Shown: positions 10,830-23,201, numbered from the stretch's first letter. The stretch: DNA of 64,000 bases from Eudorina sp. 2006-703-Eu-15 (GCA_003117195.1 BDSI01000120.1:27979-91978); one strand, 5' to 3'. The notes: generated by a model not told the origin, from the sequence alone. Program-made: numbers and translations.

Positions 10830-10880
10830 GGTTAGCAGCCCTTGGCCAGCGTCAGGCCCGGTCAGATATGTATCACACGC
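10830..10880 (+). mobile_element. LINE 3'-end fragment, second subfamily
   Basis: Starts inside the hairpin (GGTTAGCAGCCC), continues TTGGCCAGCGTCAGGCCC and ends with AGATATGTATCACACG. It matches the diverged modules at 12470-12546 and 18462-18543, so it is a different subfamily from the copy upstream. Confidence 0.7.
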
Positions 10881-12469
10881 GCCAATGCATCCGCCACCTC
10901 ACACGAGCAGACGCGCCTGCTGTGCACATAGCAATGCGCCGAATTCGAACAACATTTATTACTTACTTCGATCCTGTACTTACTAATGAAAGCGCCGCCC
11001 CCACGCCCCACCTCGAAGTACTGCAGGGAAGCAACGTCGTACGATGCGCATTTTTGCGCGGGTAACCGATGCCAGATGCTCGCGGCGTCTTTGTCCGCCC
11101 CGCCCCGCCCCGCCCCGCCCCGCCCGAGGGAGGGAGGGACGGCTGCCTGCTCCTTCTCATCCCTGCAAACCGCGCGTGAACCCAACGGGCGGCTCTGGAG
11201 GCCCCCAGTCGCTCCAGGGGGATACCCCAGGAGGCACCCGGTGCTGTCCTGTCCTGTCCTGGTTCAATGGCCAAACTTTGAAGTTGCGGTTAGACCACAC
11301 ACCGTCCCATGTTCGGCCGCGTTTAGTATGGTACGGCAATCCACCCAATGCACCCGCCGCCGCCGCTCCACCTCCTCCGCCCCCCTCGCCACCCCGTAAT
11401 GAGCAGCAGATCACTGCGCGGGGGCCGGGCGGAGGCGGCCGGACGGCCAATGCCCAGCGCTGCACTGCGTTCGCAGCAAGATGGATGCATGTGCCTCTTT
11501 ACTAACGGTGAGGTGAGGCCAGGCCCCTCACGCCCCGCCTCCACAGCCCTGGAGGCACGGCACCTCACCCCATGCACGCAATGAGATCCTCCGCGGTGCC
11601 ATCCTGTACAACAGTCATACAAACCTCTGGGGCCTCGATTCAAGGTATTTGAAGTGTGCGCCGGGGCTCGGACGCCGTACACGCCCACCCGCCCCCCACG
11701 CACCCAGGTAACCACACGCCCAACCAAAAGCACCTGTCCCCCAACACACTGCAGAGTAGATCCCTTCCCGTCTGGCGCGGATTGCCCCCATGGCCCCCAT
11801 GGCCGCACTTGTAATTAGTTCAGCCAGTCAGTCGGTCGGTCGCTCACCCCGGGCGGAGGCGGGTCCCCCCACCACCGAATGGCTGATGCACGCCCCGAGT
11901 CGCCCGGGTCGGCCGGGGCCCGGACGCCGCGGTGCCGCGCTCGGGGGTGAGGGGGTGCGGGGGTGAGGAGCCAAACAGGGGGCGGCCCGACATCAACACC
12001 GCCCCTTCCAGCCTGCCATCCCCGCCGCCGACCTCAGATCCGCCGCTGCCAACAGCTTGTGGGGCCCCGGTAGCCGGTCAGTGGCACCCCCAACCCCACC
12101 CCCACCCCCACCTCCACCCCCAACCCCACCTCCACCCCCACCTCCACCTCCACCCTCCGCCTGCACGCGCCTCCCACCGCACACGGTGCATCCGAGTCAC
12201 AGGCCAGGATCAGCGCCCGCGTCCGCCCTCCCGTCAGACTGCTCGATCCGCCCCACCACCTCCCACCACCTCCTCCACGCCTCCAGGGAGACGGCCATGC
12301 AGAGGGGGCAGGAGGGGGTTCCGACCCCGCGTCGCGTCGCGGCATCGCACTCCTCTAATGCCACAGCTTGCGGCGGTTCTCGTCCCGGTGAACCCCCCAC
12401 ACACTCGGCACGCCCGGCACACAGACACACAGGCACACACACGCCCGTCTCCTTCCCCCGCAATGGGAG
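10881..12469. other. Spacer, no supported gene
   Basis: GC-rich. It holds a GGGGC-type tract (11097-11125), a CCACCCC-rich stretch (12090-12160) and scattered CA. Short reverse frames near 11350-11500 and 12200-12360 look somewhat protein-like, but I could not connect them into a gene. Confidence 0.3.
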
Positions 12470-12546
12470 GAGAGTGCTTCGGCGGTCTTTCCGTTAGGGC
12501 TGGGTTAGCAGCCCTTGGCCAGTGTCAGGCCCGGTCAGATATGTAA
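12470..12546 (+). mobile_element. LINE 3'-end fragment, second subfamily
   Basis: Module with hairpin AGGGCTG (12496-12502), loop GGTTAG, CAGCCCT (12509-12515), then CCGGTCAGATATGTAAC and a CA tail. A partial copy follows at about 12663-12705. Confidence 0.75.
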
Positions 12547-12901
12547 CACACACACGCCCGGCACCCGGTTATGGGTGGGCTTCTTGTTAAGCACACCCGG
12601 CACACACAACCGCAGAGACAGGCCGCTTCACGTTGCGCGGCTCAGTTACATTCATGCACATTCACGCACCCTGGCCAGCGTAAGGCCCTGTCAGATCGGC
12701 AACTCTCTCCCTCGCAGACACACACATACACACACACCCGCCCGCCCGCCCGCCCGGATCGGGCGGGCGGGCGGGTTGCAATCCTAAACACACATACACA
12801 CACACACACACATACACGGGCTCCTCGATGGATGAACACACGGGCCGGTTCAGTCTCGCGGCTCAGTTCTCCATAACGGGCGGCCCCCCACACGCACCCA
12901 C

Positions 12902-15900
12902 TCACACACACGCGCGCTCGCTCGGGAGGCGAGTGCTGTCGAGGACTTCTCCTCCTGTTCGCAGCTGAAGGAGCAGCACTTGGCCAGGCGTCGGGAGGCC
13001 GGGTCGAATGCGCGACCGGCGCATCTCAGGGCATGCCAGGGGCACCCGACACAGGCCCCGTGCACGTCATGCAATGCCGATGTCGCCCGGGGTCCGTGCC
13101 CGCCACCGCCCGACCAACCCATCGTCACCGTCATCGTCCTGGACACTCCCACGCTCCACGCCCCCAACCCCACACACATGAAATCTCGCTACAATCAAAC
13201 ACACACTTGAAAAAACAACACATAGATACACACTCGCGGGTTTCATTCGCTCAACACACTCACGCGTGCCGGCGAGGCTGGGCCGCTGAAGACGCCTCCC
13301 CACTCCGCACTCGCTCCACATCCTCCTCCTCGAGCCCCGCGCTCTCCCCCCCCCGGGGGCTGGGCGCCTACCTGATCAGGTAACTCCACGCCCCGGGGGG
13401 TCCGGATGCCGCCTCCGCCGTGATCCCGGTGGCTCCGTTACCGGCGGCCGCGCCGCCCGGGGTTCCGGAGCCCTGCGTTGCGTTCAGGGCCGCTGCGGGG
13501 GCCGCCATGCCGCCCGGGGGCCCCGATGGCAGCCCCGGAGTGCCCGTACCGACGCCGTACAGCAGCGTGTGGGGCCCCAGATGGGGGTGCGGCGGGACGA
13601 TGGCAGTAGCGGATGCCCCGGGCAGCCCCGTCAAGGCAGTAGCTGGCGCCCCGCCGCCGACGCCGAAGTTGGGGGTGGCCGGGTTGAGCCGCCCGGCCGC
13701 GGCCGCCCCGAGACCGTACGGCTGCGCGACGTGCGCCGCCGAGACGTTGCCCTGGCCTGCGCCAGCCGGGACTGCGGAAACCCCTGCTGCGGCTGCAGCA
13801 CCCGGCGGCGGCGGAGCCGCCGTCGCGGCCGTGGTCTGGCCTCCTGGCCAGAGCAGCAATGGAGCCGCAGACAGGCCGAGCACGCTGGCCGCAGTCGGTA
13901 ACCCCGTGCTGCCGTTCACGCCCGTGAAGGCGTACGTTGCCGTACGGCCATACTGCTCGGCTGAGTGGACGGCACCCGGCAGCGTCAGTGCGCCCATGCC
14001 CCCGCCGGGCCGCGAAGCGTCCGGGGATATGCCGTACAGCGCGACGGGACCGGACAGCAGGGCTCCCGGGTTGTGCCACAGCGCCGCCGCCGGGGGGCCC
14101 CCGGCGGCGCCGCCGGCGCCCGCCCCGCCGGGCGCCGCGACGGCGGCGGCGACGGGACCCGGCCCCGACACCGCTGTGAGGCCCGGAAGGGACAGCCAGT
14201 GCGGCGTCGCCACCGACGGCGGTACGGCAGACTGCCCCGGGGCCTGCGGGAGCTGATTAGAGATGTGCGAATACGACAACGGACCGGCAGAAGCGGCCGG
14301 CGGGTACGAGTGTACGATCTGCGGCTGGCCGGCTGCCGTACTGGAGGCCGGCGGCCGTACAGGGCCGCAGCTGATCACCGGAATGGGCTGCGGCGGTGTG
14401 GCCGTGATCACGATGCCTTTGGGGCGGGGCAGGACCGCCGTGGGACTGCCGCCCGCCGGAGCTTGTACGGCACCATTGTACGACGGAAGCGTGAATGGCG
14501 GAAGCGCATCCGACGGGTTCGCGGAGGTGAGAAGCCGGGGCGCGCCAGGGCAGCTGAGCGCCGCCGCAGCCGCCGCCGCCTGCGGCGCCACTGCTCCAGG
14601 GTAGACCTGCGGCTGCACGGCAGGAGGAGTTGCGCGGGACTCCGGCTGCGGCTGCCCCTGGCCCTGCATTGGATGCTGCCGCTGCTGCTGCGGCTGCGGC
14701 TGCTGCTGCGAAGGCAGGTGTTGCGACGGCCTGTGGCCCGGCCGCAGCTGCTGCTCCGAAGCCAGCACCAGCAAATGGGGGTCACCCTGGAGCCGTCCGC
14801 TCCAGGGAGCCGCGTTCCCGGGGGCGCCCGCCGCCTGCGCCGCCGGCAGGGGGGTCCTGCTCCCCTGGAGTGACCCGGGGAGGCCACCGGCGGCGTCGGC
14901 ACCGTTGCCGGGCTGCGGTGTCGCGCCGCCGGTGAAGCTCAGCCGCCCACCCGGCTCGCAACCGTTGGAAGCGCTGGCCACGCCGCCTCCTCCGCCTCCT
15001 CCTCCGCCGCCGCCGCCTCCCGGCTGGGTCACCCGCAGCTCACCAGCTGGACCCTCGCGAACGGAGACGGCGCCGTCCGCCGGCCCCGGGCCTGGGCCCG
15101 ACACGCTGCGGTCCAGTACCGCAGCTGTGCCGTTGCGGCCGGCAGACGGCCCCAGGGAGCCAGACGCGGCGGCCCCGTTGACGAGATCCATCGGTGGCTC
15201 CGAAGCCGGCGCGTGGGCCGCCGCCTCCTGCGGTTGTTGATGGCGCTGCTGCGGCGAAGGCTGTGGCTGCTGGGACGGTGGCGGGGGCCGGGGAGCAGGC
15301 TTCTGCTGCGGTTCCAGGCGCTGCTGGGCAGCTGCCTGCGGCTGCGGGGCCTCTGAAGGCGCTCCGGGAGGTTCCTGACGGGATTGCGGCGGAGGCTGTG
15401 ACGGGTGTTGCTGGGACGGCTGCGGCAGCGCTGTGACCGGCTGCGGCTGCTGCTGGAGGTCCCTTTGGATGTAGTTCCACACGGGGACGCAGATGGCGCA
15501 AGTAGAGGACTGGAGAGGGGGGGCAAGGAACCGAGGCGATGGCGCAGTGGCAGGCGGTGGGGCAGGCGGTGGGGCAGCGGCAGCGGGGTCCGGGAGTCAC
15601 TCTCTTTGGGGCTAGTGGGAGGCGAGGTCATGAAGGGTAATGTGGTGCGCGACGCCGAGGGAGGCCAACGACGTCTTGCGACGAGTGCGCCCGTTGGCGC
15701 GGGGACCGCCGAGGACAGCATGATGTGGGCAATGACAATATTGGGCGCGCGCGGCTTGCAGACCAGACGTAGATCGAGTCTGTGTCCACCCGGTGAACCC
15801 GATAACGAGTTTTGTGATTAATAAATATAAATCAACGGAAATAAAGGGAAAATTCGACATTCGTTACCGCCAGGATCCTTTGGCGGTACCGGACGTCAGG

Positions 15901-16556
15901 ACGTCAGCCCGGCTCCCTGGTGGGCCCCCCAGGAGGACACCAAACAGCACCATGGGAGGGCTCTAGCAACCCGGGACGGTATGTTCCGGCTCCCTGGTGA
16001 AGTGCGCTGCCTGGGGCCCGGGTGCTGTGCGGGAGACAGCCTCACGCGCAGGTGACGGGAGGAGGCGGAGGCGGGCGCCGGCACCGGAAAGATGTGCACA
16101 CGGCACCTGTCTTGCGGTCTCGGACGACAAGCCGTAACCCCCCTGGGTAGTTAAGAGGCAGAGGGGCGGCTTCAGCACCCGCAGTTCCGCACCCACCAAC
16201 GCACTCTACAACGACCGTAGTTGGGCATACTCGCCCGGTGCTTCCCCGCTTTCCTATTGGATGGAGGTCAACCGCACCTGGCATTTCCTGCTGTGCTGCA
16301 GCAGCGGCTTCAACAGGCTGCAGCGGGGATACAGACAGTCGTCCTGCTTGCACTGCGCCACGTGCTTCAGTGTTTTCTTGCCGTATGTGCAGAGCTTCCC
16401 GAGCTCGCACGCGTCCTCGCCTTGTGCGCAGGTGTAGCAGTGCTGAGCGAACAGGAGCCACCGGTGGCGGTTCTCCAGAGCGCGGAGCACATCCGCGCCA
16501 CCTGCAGCAAAGGCGCGAACGGAGGTGTTGAGCTCGCAGTGCCCGGAAGACGACAT
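12902..16556 (-). CDS. TAZ zinc-finger protein with a long low-complexity region (copy A)
   Basis: Exons: 16556-16278, 15509-13372, 13285-13264, 12964-12902, all in phase, giving about 833 residues. Residues 30-105 form a TAZ-type zinc finger of the p300/CBP and plant HAC kind, with three HCCC-type sites: HCYTC, then the two Cys of CELGKLC; HVAQC, then DDC and PRC; HSRKC, then STC and AIC, ending CVPVWNYI. The second exon encodes about 700 residues rich in Gln, Pro, Gly and Ala, with no acetyltransferase, PHD or ZZ block visible, so a transcriptional adaptor role is only inferred. Donors AAATGCCAG/GTGCGG and CGC/GTGAGT and acceptors CTCTCCAG and TGCTCCTTCAG are good. The last two short exons and the ATG at 16556 are less sure; an upstream exon ending at the CTCACAG before 16569 is possible. 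It is a tandem paralogue of the gene at 20.3-23.2 kb. Confidence 0.68.
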
Positions 16557-18461
16557 GCGTTCGCATGTGCTGTGAGGTAATGAAAAAGAGATAAGACATT
16601 TTGACGTAAATTTATCGTATGGTGTCACATGACTCGCGAAACGGAAGAGGTGCTCCGATAGTAGGGACCGTGGGACTACATACCTGCAGAGCGTTTTACC
16701 CTAGCCGGGGCACGTAATGCAGCAGCGCGAGCTTCTTCGGTGGGATTCCTGATGTCTGTGACTCCATTGCAGTTCGTGTTGCCCCGACAAGCTTCCGTTT
16801 GGTCGGCTGTCGCCGAGAGGCACCGGTCGTCGCCATGCAACGTCTGAGGCTGTGCCCTCAATTGATCTTGATTCGCAATGCATACATCAGTCATGGCGCC
16901 ACGCCCGCCTGGAGTGCGGCCTGCGTTGCGTCGCCGGACATGTGCGATTCTACTACGTATTAGCCAGAGTTCGGCATGATTATGTTTTCAAGGCTGTTCA
17001 ACATGTACCTTGCAGCAATGTGAACATCTGCGTGTGCAGCGGACGCATGTGCTGGGTCTGGAAAAAATTTTCGACCTTGCCGTATAAAACAGTAACAAAC
17101 CACCCACGAGAGGAACACAACAATAGTGAGTGTTTTTTGATGTATTTGGGAAGTGATTGTTTAATTGTGTAGGTTGTGTCTTCACATTCGGCTCTTCACT
17201 GGCAATCGGCAACAACACGTAACAGTTGGAGAACCTCCAACTTGGTGGGATTTCAAACCAAATACTCTGAGGAATTGCAGAATTTGCGTCCTTGCATTTC
17301 AGCTTTTACCAAGGCTTACGACGTCCCCATGAATAGGGACTTGCCGGTTACACGTAACGCTGTTGTAGCCATCGCAAAGGCGAGGCAACTCGATCTGCGC
17401 GGCCGTCTACATTATACTATTCGTAGATTTGTTTAATTGCTCATGGTTTGGTCGTAAACCGTTGCTTAACTTCAACGACGCCAAACTGAATATGGACGGT
17501 TGCGTTCACGCACTTTGCCTAATATCAGTCATGCTACAGGCGACTTCGTCACTCGTGAGCGACAAATGATTTTATCGTTGCTACAAGACATCGCCGACAA
17601 TTATGTACTGCCCGGGCTCGTTCTCTTGACTTTGACAAAACCCTGACTAACCCTGACTTCCGTGAGCTGCACTGTAATAAAACGTCTGGGCCTCCTCGGG
17701 GAGCCGGGGCTTGTAGATACTGAACCTCACAGAAGGGTAATGTACACAGTTACCTTGCTTTGCAAGCGGCCACGGTGCGCTCTGACAGCTACGACCAAGC
17801 ACCCGTGCCTGGAGGGGTCATCTTGCGGCGTACTGTTGCTCCCGCACCATGAAACCCACCCACCAAGTCCTTTGCGACAAAGGTCTTGCAGGCGAGTGGG
17901 TTGACCGCCGAAGGCATGGCTGTATGGGCGGTATGTGCGGGCCCAACCAGCCGCTTGATCGCCAGACACAACACCTGCGCACGCGGCTTTATCTTTACGC
18001 GGTGAAGGGCCCCAAACCTCTGCAACCAGTGGTCGTGTGGACAGCTTTAAAAGCACCAATTCAAAACTGAACCGGCGCATCCGGCACCACCCACGTGGAG
18101 AGCATTAGCCGTCATATTTACAGTTTGGGCCCCAAAGAATAATTCACTGAACGGCACCCTCCCCGGCCCACGCGCCGCACATCCACGGACAACATCCACC
18201 ACACCACCAGGGCGATGTTGCACACAAACTTCAAAAGCTCCCAACCTGCCCGAACACATTCACACACTCCAACTGTATGTGTGCCTGACGGGAACCCCCA
18301 TGAGGGGAAGTCCCGAGGTGCTGCAAGGTCAGGTCAACCGGGAGGGCAGCCAACCGGGAGGCCCACGAGGCACCGGTGGCCAGCCGGAGACGAGACGGCA
18401 TGGCCACCGCCGTACTTTTCAGGGGGCGCGCTCTCTCTAGGGGGGATGCGGCCCGGGAAAG
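16557..18461. other. AT-richer spacer upstream of TAZ copy A
   Basis: Clearly lower in GC than the flanking genes. It should contain the copy A promoter. Short frames such as 17176-17436 are open, but I recognise no family and see no splice support. No terminal repeats were noticed. Confidence 0.3.
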
Positions 18462-18543
18462 AGAGAGCGCTCCGGCGGTCTTTCCGTTAGGGCTGGATGG
18501 GTTAGCAGCCCTTGGCCAGCGTCAGGCCCGGTCAGATATGTAA
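18462..18543 (+). mobile_element. LINE 3'-end fragment, second subfamily, with CA tail
   Basis: Same module as 12470-12546. The stem AGGGCTG (18489-18495) and CAGCCCT (18506-18512) is intact, while the loop has grown from six to ten bases. CA tracts run to about 18695. Confidence 0.75.
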
Positions 18544-18699
18544 CCATACTCACACACACACACACACACACCAGTTTTCTTATACACACACCATTGGCAG
18601 GTTTCCCGGCCCCCATCACATACACCCTGCCAGCCGAATAACACACACACACACATACACACACACACACATACACACATACACACACACACACGCGGG

Positions 18700-19500
18700 T
18701 TTCCTCGCATGACACGCGCACGCATTCGGCAAACATTCGCACACGCGACAGGCAGCCGTGAATCGGCTAGACCACATAAGGCCGCCTGTGTGGAACGCCT
18801 CAGTAGTAAGCGCACCGTACCAACCACCGCTTTCAGTTGGTTGGGAAGAGGCCCCGATGACGTTCCAAGGCCAATACGAGCAGTACAGGTGCCGTACGGA
18901 TAGAGGTGGTCGTGCCCGCCTCAAACGAGCCACCAGCCAGCTCCCGCGCCGCCGGTCTTCGGAATGACATTTCGGCGGATGGCCGGGTGGGTGGAGCTCG
19001 GTTCCGAGGGACTTCCCAGTCGTTATGACAGGGCTACCTGATGCGGTGCGGTCGGCACAACAACCAACCAACCAAACCAACAAACAGCTCCAGTCCCAGC
19101 ACGGACACGTCTCTCCCGCTCTTGCTGCTCCTGGTGACATACACGGTGGCGTGACTCGCCGTCGTGACATGACCGGCGCACGGGTGCCTGCAGTACGCGG
19201 CCCCACGGACTCGCGTGCGCGTAGGGACTGGAAGGACTGCCAGCACCCGACTGCGTCACCGACCGATACCCCGATACCCTCCTCCCGCGCCGGACCCCTA
19301 CCCCCCCGATCCCTCACCCGCACAGAGCACCCAGAGCTCGTCCCCCCCGACCCGCGACCCGGCACCCTGCCCAGTCGCAGGCGCAACGCCGCCGCGCCCC
19401 CCCCCCGCGTGCGGTCCGAAGTGCTGCAGCTGCTGCTGATGGCTGCTGAGAATTATACTGATAATGATGATGTAGTGATGTTGGATAATAGAAATTGATC
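18700..19500. other. Spacer, no supported gene
   Basis: Mixed composition. A plus frame at 18758-18967 looks mildly protein-like but has no recognisable domain or clear splice sites. Confidence 0.25.
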
Positions 19501-19551
19501 GGCTGCTGTCGTCCCAGCGCGGGTGCTTCCTGGGAGGGTTTCTTCTCAATT

Positions 19552-19697
19552 GCCGAGCAACACCACTTTTGCCGAGCAACACCACTTTTGCCGAGCAACA
19601 CCACTTTTGCCGAGCAACATCACTTTCGCCGAGCAACACCACTTTCGCCGAGCAACACCACTTTCGCCGAGCAACACCACTTTTGCCGAGCAACACC
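19552..19697 (+). repeat. 19-bp minisatellite, about eight units
   Basis: Unit GCCGAGCAACACCACTTTT, with T/C changes in the last bases and one C/T in the middle. The 19-base period shifts frame each unit, so it is unlikely to encode protein. Confidence 0.9.
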
Positions 19698-20331
19698 AGA
19701 CAGCCACACGCAACAGCCAAACAAACAAGCGGGTGGTCTCACCACAGAGTCGGTCAACACCATCAAGACGTCCCTCAGGTACGTTGGACTCACACATCCG
19801 CCGAAAGAATTAATACCCCTCCTCCAGACTCTCGCCGCTGTGCTGCCATCCTGCAGCGGAACAGCCCGGACTGGTGCCGAGCGGACGGAGAGGATCGCAG
19901 GCGCCGCTATGGCAGCCACCCACGCCACCGACGCCATGCAAGCAGTCACTGCCACTATGACGTGACGGCGGTGACAGGGGGGAGGGCAGGAGGGCAACCC
20001 TTGGGGTGGCCGCCCCTGCCCCCGTTGCCGCCCCGGCCCCCTGCTGGCTAGCTAGCTCACTGCGCAGCTAGCTCACTGACAAAAGAGCACGGGGCCCAGA
20101 TGCCCACAGAGCCTCAGCCGCAGCTCCTGAGGACCCGTGGGTCTTGGGGCGGCGGCGGGGCCGGCCGCGCGGCTCCAGACGCACCCGTCCGCCACAACAG
20201 ACAACAGACAACTGACAACGGAAAGGCAACAAGGGAATAATACCACCACCGCCACCGCGACCACTATCCTGGTGCGCCCACTCACCCACCAACCAACGAA
20301 CCTGAACCAATAACCGAAATAAATGCTCAAC

Positions 20332-22377
20332 TCACTGCAGCAGAGCTTCCGCACCCCAGGCGTGCATGAGCTCTTGGTTGAATTCGCTTTGCGGGTTTCG
20401 GAGCTCGGGACCGCGATGTCAGCACACCGCTCCAGCCCCAGCCCCCCCTCCTCATCCCGGGGGCCATGTGGTTGCGCTCGGCTCCACCCACCCACCCACC
20501 CACCCACCCACCCATCCAAACCCATCCAAACCCAACCCCTACGTGGCCCCGGTCAATGTGGGTGCCAGGAACATCGCCCCACCCGCACCGCCCACACCCA
20601 CACCCGCAGCCTCAGAAAAGGAGCCCTGGGAATGCTGCTGCGGAAGTACGGACGCCGACATGTGCTGTACACCTGCAGTATGGAAGGGCCGAATGCTCGA
20701 CTTCAGTCTCCCTCACCCTCCAGGAGTGTCATTACGCTATCAGGCATCGGTGCAACCGTTGATGTGGGGACACGGACCTCGCGTTGGGCGGCCCCAGCGG
20801 GAGGCTGTGCTGTGCTGTGCTATGCGGCGCTATGCGGTGCTACGCGGTGCTGTGCGGTGCCGTGCTGCGCCCACAGGACTCCCTCCCCCGACCCCCCCCC
20901 ATCCGAGGAGACGCGAATGAGGGCCCTCGGACTGCAGATATTCAGGGACCGGGGAGGGTCACACCCACCTGGCATCTGCAGGTGCCACTGCGGCGGCGCA
21001 GCGCCGCGGCCGCCACCGTCAAACGCCGCGGGACCACACCCAAGGGCGGGGACACCGGTGCCGGCCGAAGCCTGAGATCCGATGAAGAACCCCGGGCCGG
21101 CTGGTGCAAGACCCAGCCGCAGTTCTTGCGGCGGGATTTGAGGATGGTGGTGAAATAGCTGCTGCTGCGGCGACTGTTGGTGGTGGTGATGATGCGGTGC
21201 CGGCGGCAGCAGCACCGCAGCTGATTGGGCGGCGGAACTGAAGTCGGCATGAGGGTGGTTCGGATGGACGAGCGCGTACGACAGACCTGTCCCAGTGCTG
21301 ACAAACTGCAGAGGTTGCCGTACGGCATGCACGAATCCTCCGTACGGCAACGACATTATAGGCGGCCCGTTCGCCTGCAGCGCCGCGACTGGCGCTGCAG
21401 TCAGTCCTCCCGGCCCTCCTTGGGGTCCCGTCAAGGGGATTCCGAAGGCGGGCTGCTGGTGCTGGTGCTGCGGCAGCGGCTGTGACGCGCCTGGCTGTAG
21501 GGAACCCGGCGCGACGTACTGCAGCTGGCCCAGCACCTGCTGCGACCCAAGGGTCAGTGGCGGCTGCAGCTGCATCCTGCTGGCCAGCTGCTGCTGTTGT
21601 TGTTGTTGTTGCTGTTGTTGTTGCTGCTGTTGTTGTTGTTGTTGTTGTTGTTGTTGCTGTTGTTGTTGTTGCTGCTGTTGATGTTGTAGTTGTTGTTGAT
21701 GTTGTAGTTGTTGTTGATGTTCTAGTTGTTGTTGTTGTTGTTGTAGTTGTGGCAGCGGTGCGGTGTTCTGAGAGACCATACCGGCCGCCATCGCCACCCC
21801 CATCCCCGGATGCGGCTGCTGCTGCGGCTGGTGCTGATGTAGAAGCGGCTGCGGCGGCACCATCGCTGCTCCCAGGGCCCCTGGCGGCAAGCCGAACTCA
21901 GAACCACTGCCTGTCTGCGGCTGCGGCGCAGCCGAAGCGAACTGGAAGCCGCTGGGAGCAGCCATGGCTGCCTGCGAGGGCGGCTGACCGCTCGGGTGCT
22001 GCGGTGGCGCCGCATCCCCCGGCCCCGGCCCCGGCCCAGCCTCGGAGCTTACGCTTGCGGATCGCACCAGCGCCATCACGTTCCTGCTGCCGCCAACCGG
22101 AGGCTGCGGCGACTGCTGCGGCGCCTGAGGTTGATGTGATGCACTGGGCTGGGTGGCCGCATCCAGGTGCAGGGCTTGCAGCTCCACCGCCGCATCAAGG
22201 GACGCCGACGGCGCGCTGGTCAAGCCGCTGGCCCCGCCCCCGCTCCCGCCGCCGCCCCCGCTGGGCGTCCCCGTCCCGGCCCCCGTCCCTAACTCCAAGG
22301 GCCAGGAGTTGCGGCTGAGGCTCCCGGACATCTGGCGCTTGTGCTCCCTGTGCCGAGCCTCAAACAAAACGCCGGCG

Positions 22378-22408
<31 letters not shown>

Positions 22409-23201
22409 TCGAACGCGGCTGGTCATCGGGCTGCAACAGCTGTGCCGGCTGGGAGTCGAGCTCCGCCTGGCAGCTGGTGCGCTTGGCCGACCCGGCGCCG
22501 CTCGGAGCGGCTGGCGGCGCGTGGGAGGGGGGTTGCTGCTGCTGCTGCAGTGCGGGGCCCTGCACGGCGGATGGCGCGGTGGACCGGAGGCATAACGGCT
22601 CGCCACCGGAGCCGCCGCCGGCCACCCCGTGTGGCGACTCGGGCCCCTGGGTGCGCGCCTGGTACTGGAAGACCGGGGAGCAGACCCGGCAGCCCTCGTC
22701 CTGAAGGTAGATTATTTGGGGAGCGGGTGTGCCCATCCAAGGGGAAGGAAGCAGGAGAAATGGGAGCGGGTCAGCAGGCATCAGCGGGTCAGCAGGCATG
22801 TCGGAAGGTGGAGATGGGCCGTATCTGGGTTGCGAAGTGCGGGGAGAGCTGGAGGATGTGGGCTGCGTGCGGGCTGCAAGGTGAAGAGCTGGCTTGCGCA
22901 GAAGCATGGACGTGGAGGAGCTTGTGTACGCAGCAGACAGACAAGGCATTGCGCGATGAGTAAACCGTGGCGGGGTTCTGGCCCAGCTGGGCACAGCCCG
23001 AGCGCTTACCTTGCACAACTGGTGGTGGCGAAGGATAAATTTGATGAACTCACATCTTGGGAATGCACACTCGGTCCGCGGACAAGTACGAACGTGTGTG
23101 AAGGTGGATTTTCCGTATGAACAAATTTTGCCATATGTACACGTTTCTTCAGGCTGCTCACAAACACGGCAATGGTAGTGAAACAGCAACCACCGATGAC
23201 A
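20332..23201 (-). CDS. TAZ zinc-finger protein with a long poly-Gln region (copy B), 5' end missing
   Basis: Exons: 23201-23010, 22700-20969, 20672-20543, 20386-20332, all in phase, about 702 residues. The first exon opens inside the TAZ finger (CHRWLLFHYHCRVC), continues with TCTYGKICSYG and ECAFPRCEF, and ends HHQLCK at a consensus GTAAGC donor. The next exon begins DEGCRVCSPVF, completing the last zinc site. The long second exon is Gln/Pro/Gly/Ser-rich, with a poly-Gln run encoded at 21592-21745, mostly CAA. No in-frame ATG precedes 23201, and the best reading is an acceptor CACCCCGTGCAG there. The start must lie upstream, but a foldback element begins only about 125 bases away. The last exon (ending HAWGAEALLQ) fits by phase but has a weak acceptor. 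It is a paralogue of the gene at 12.9-16.6 kb. Confidence 0.7.
21592..21745 (-). repeat. Poly-Gln coding repeat (CAA/CAG)n
   Basis: On the coding strand a long run of CAA with scattered CAG and a few other codons, inside the second exon of TAZ copy B. CAG-rich but shorter Gln runs occur elsewhere in both paralogues. Confidence 0.9.

Noticed and set aside
12200..12365. Minus-strand stretch with a CPLC motif and several Trp residues
   Set aside because: Looks mildly protein-like, but all three reverse frames are open and no exons could be joined to it.
13264..13371. A 30-40 base intron after the long exon of TAZ copy A, joining to an acidic stretch
   Set aside because: Too short for an algal intron; the model with an 88-base intron and a 22-base exon fits phase and splice signals better.
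17176..17436. Plus-strand 86-codon frame in the AT-richer region
   Set aside because: Open in lower-GC sequence, which is somewhat unusual, but no family, start context or neighbouring exon.
18758..18967. Plus-strand 69-codon frame (PPVWNASVVSAPYQPP)
   Set aside because: No domain recognised; the reverse strand is open as well.
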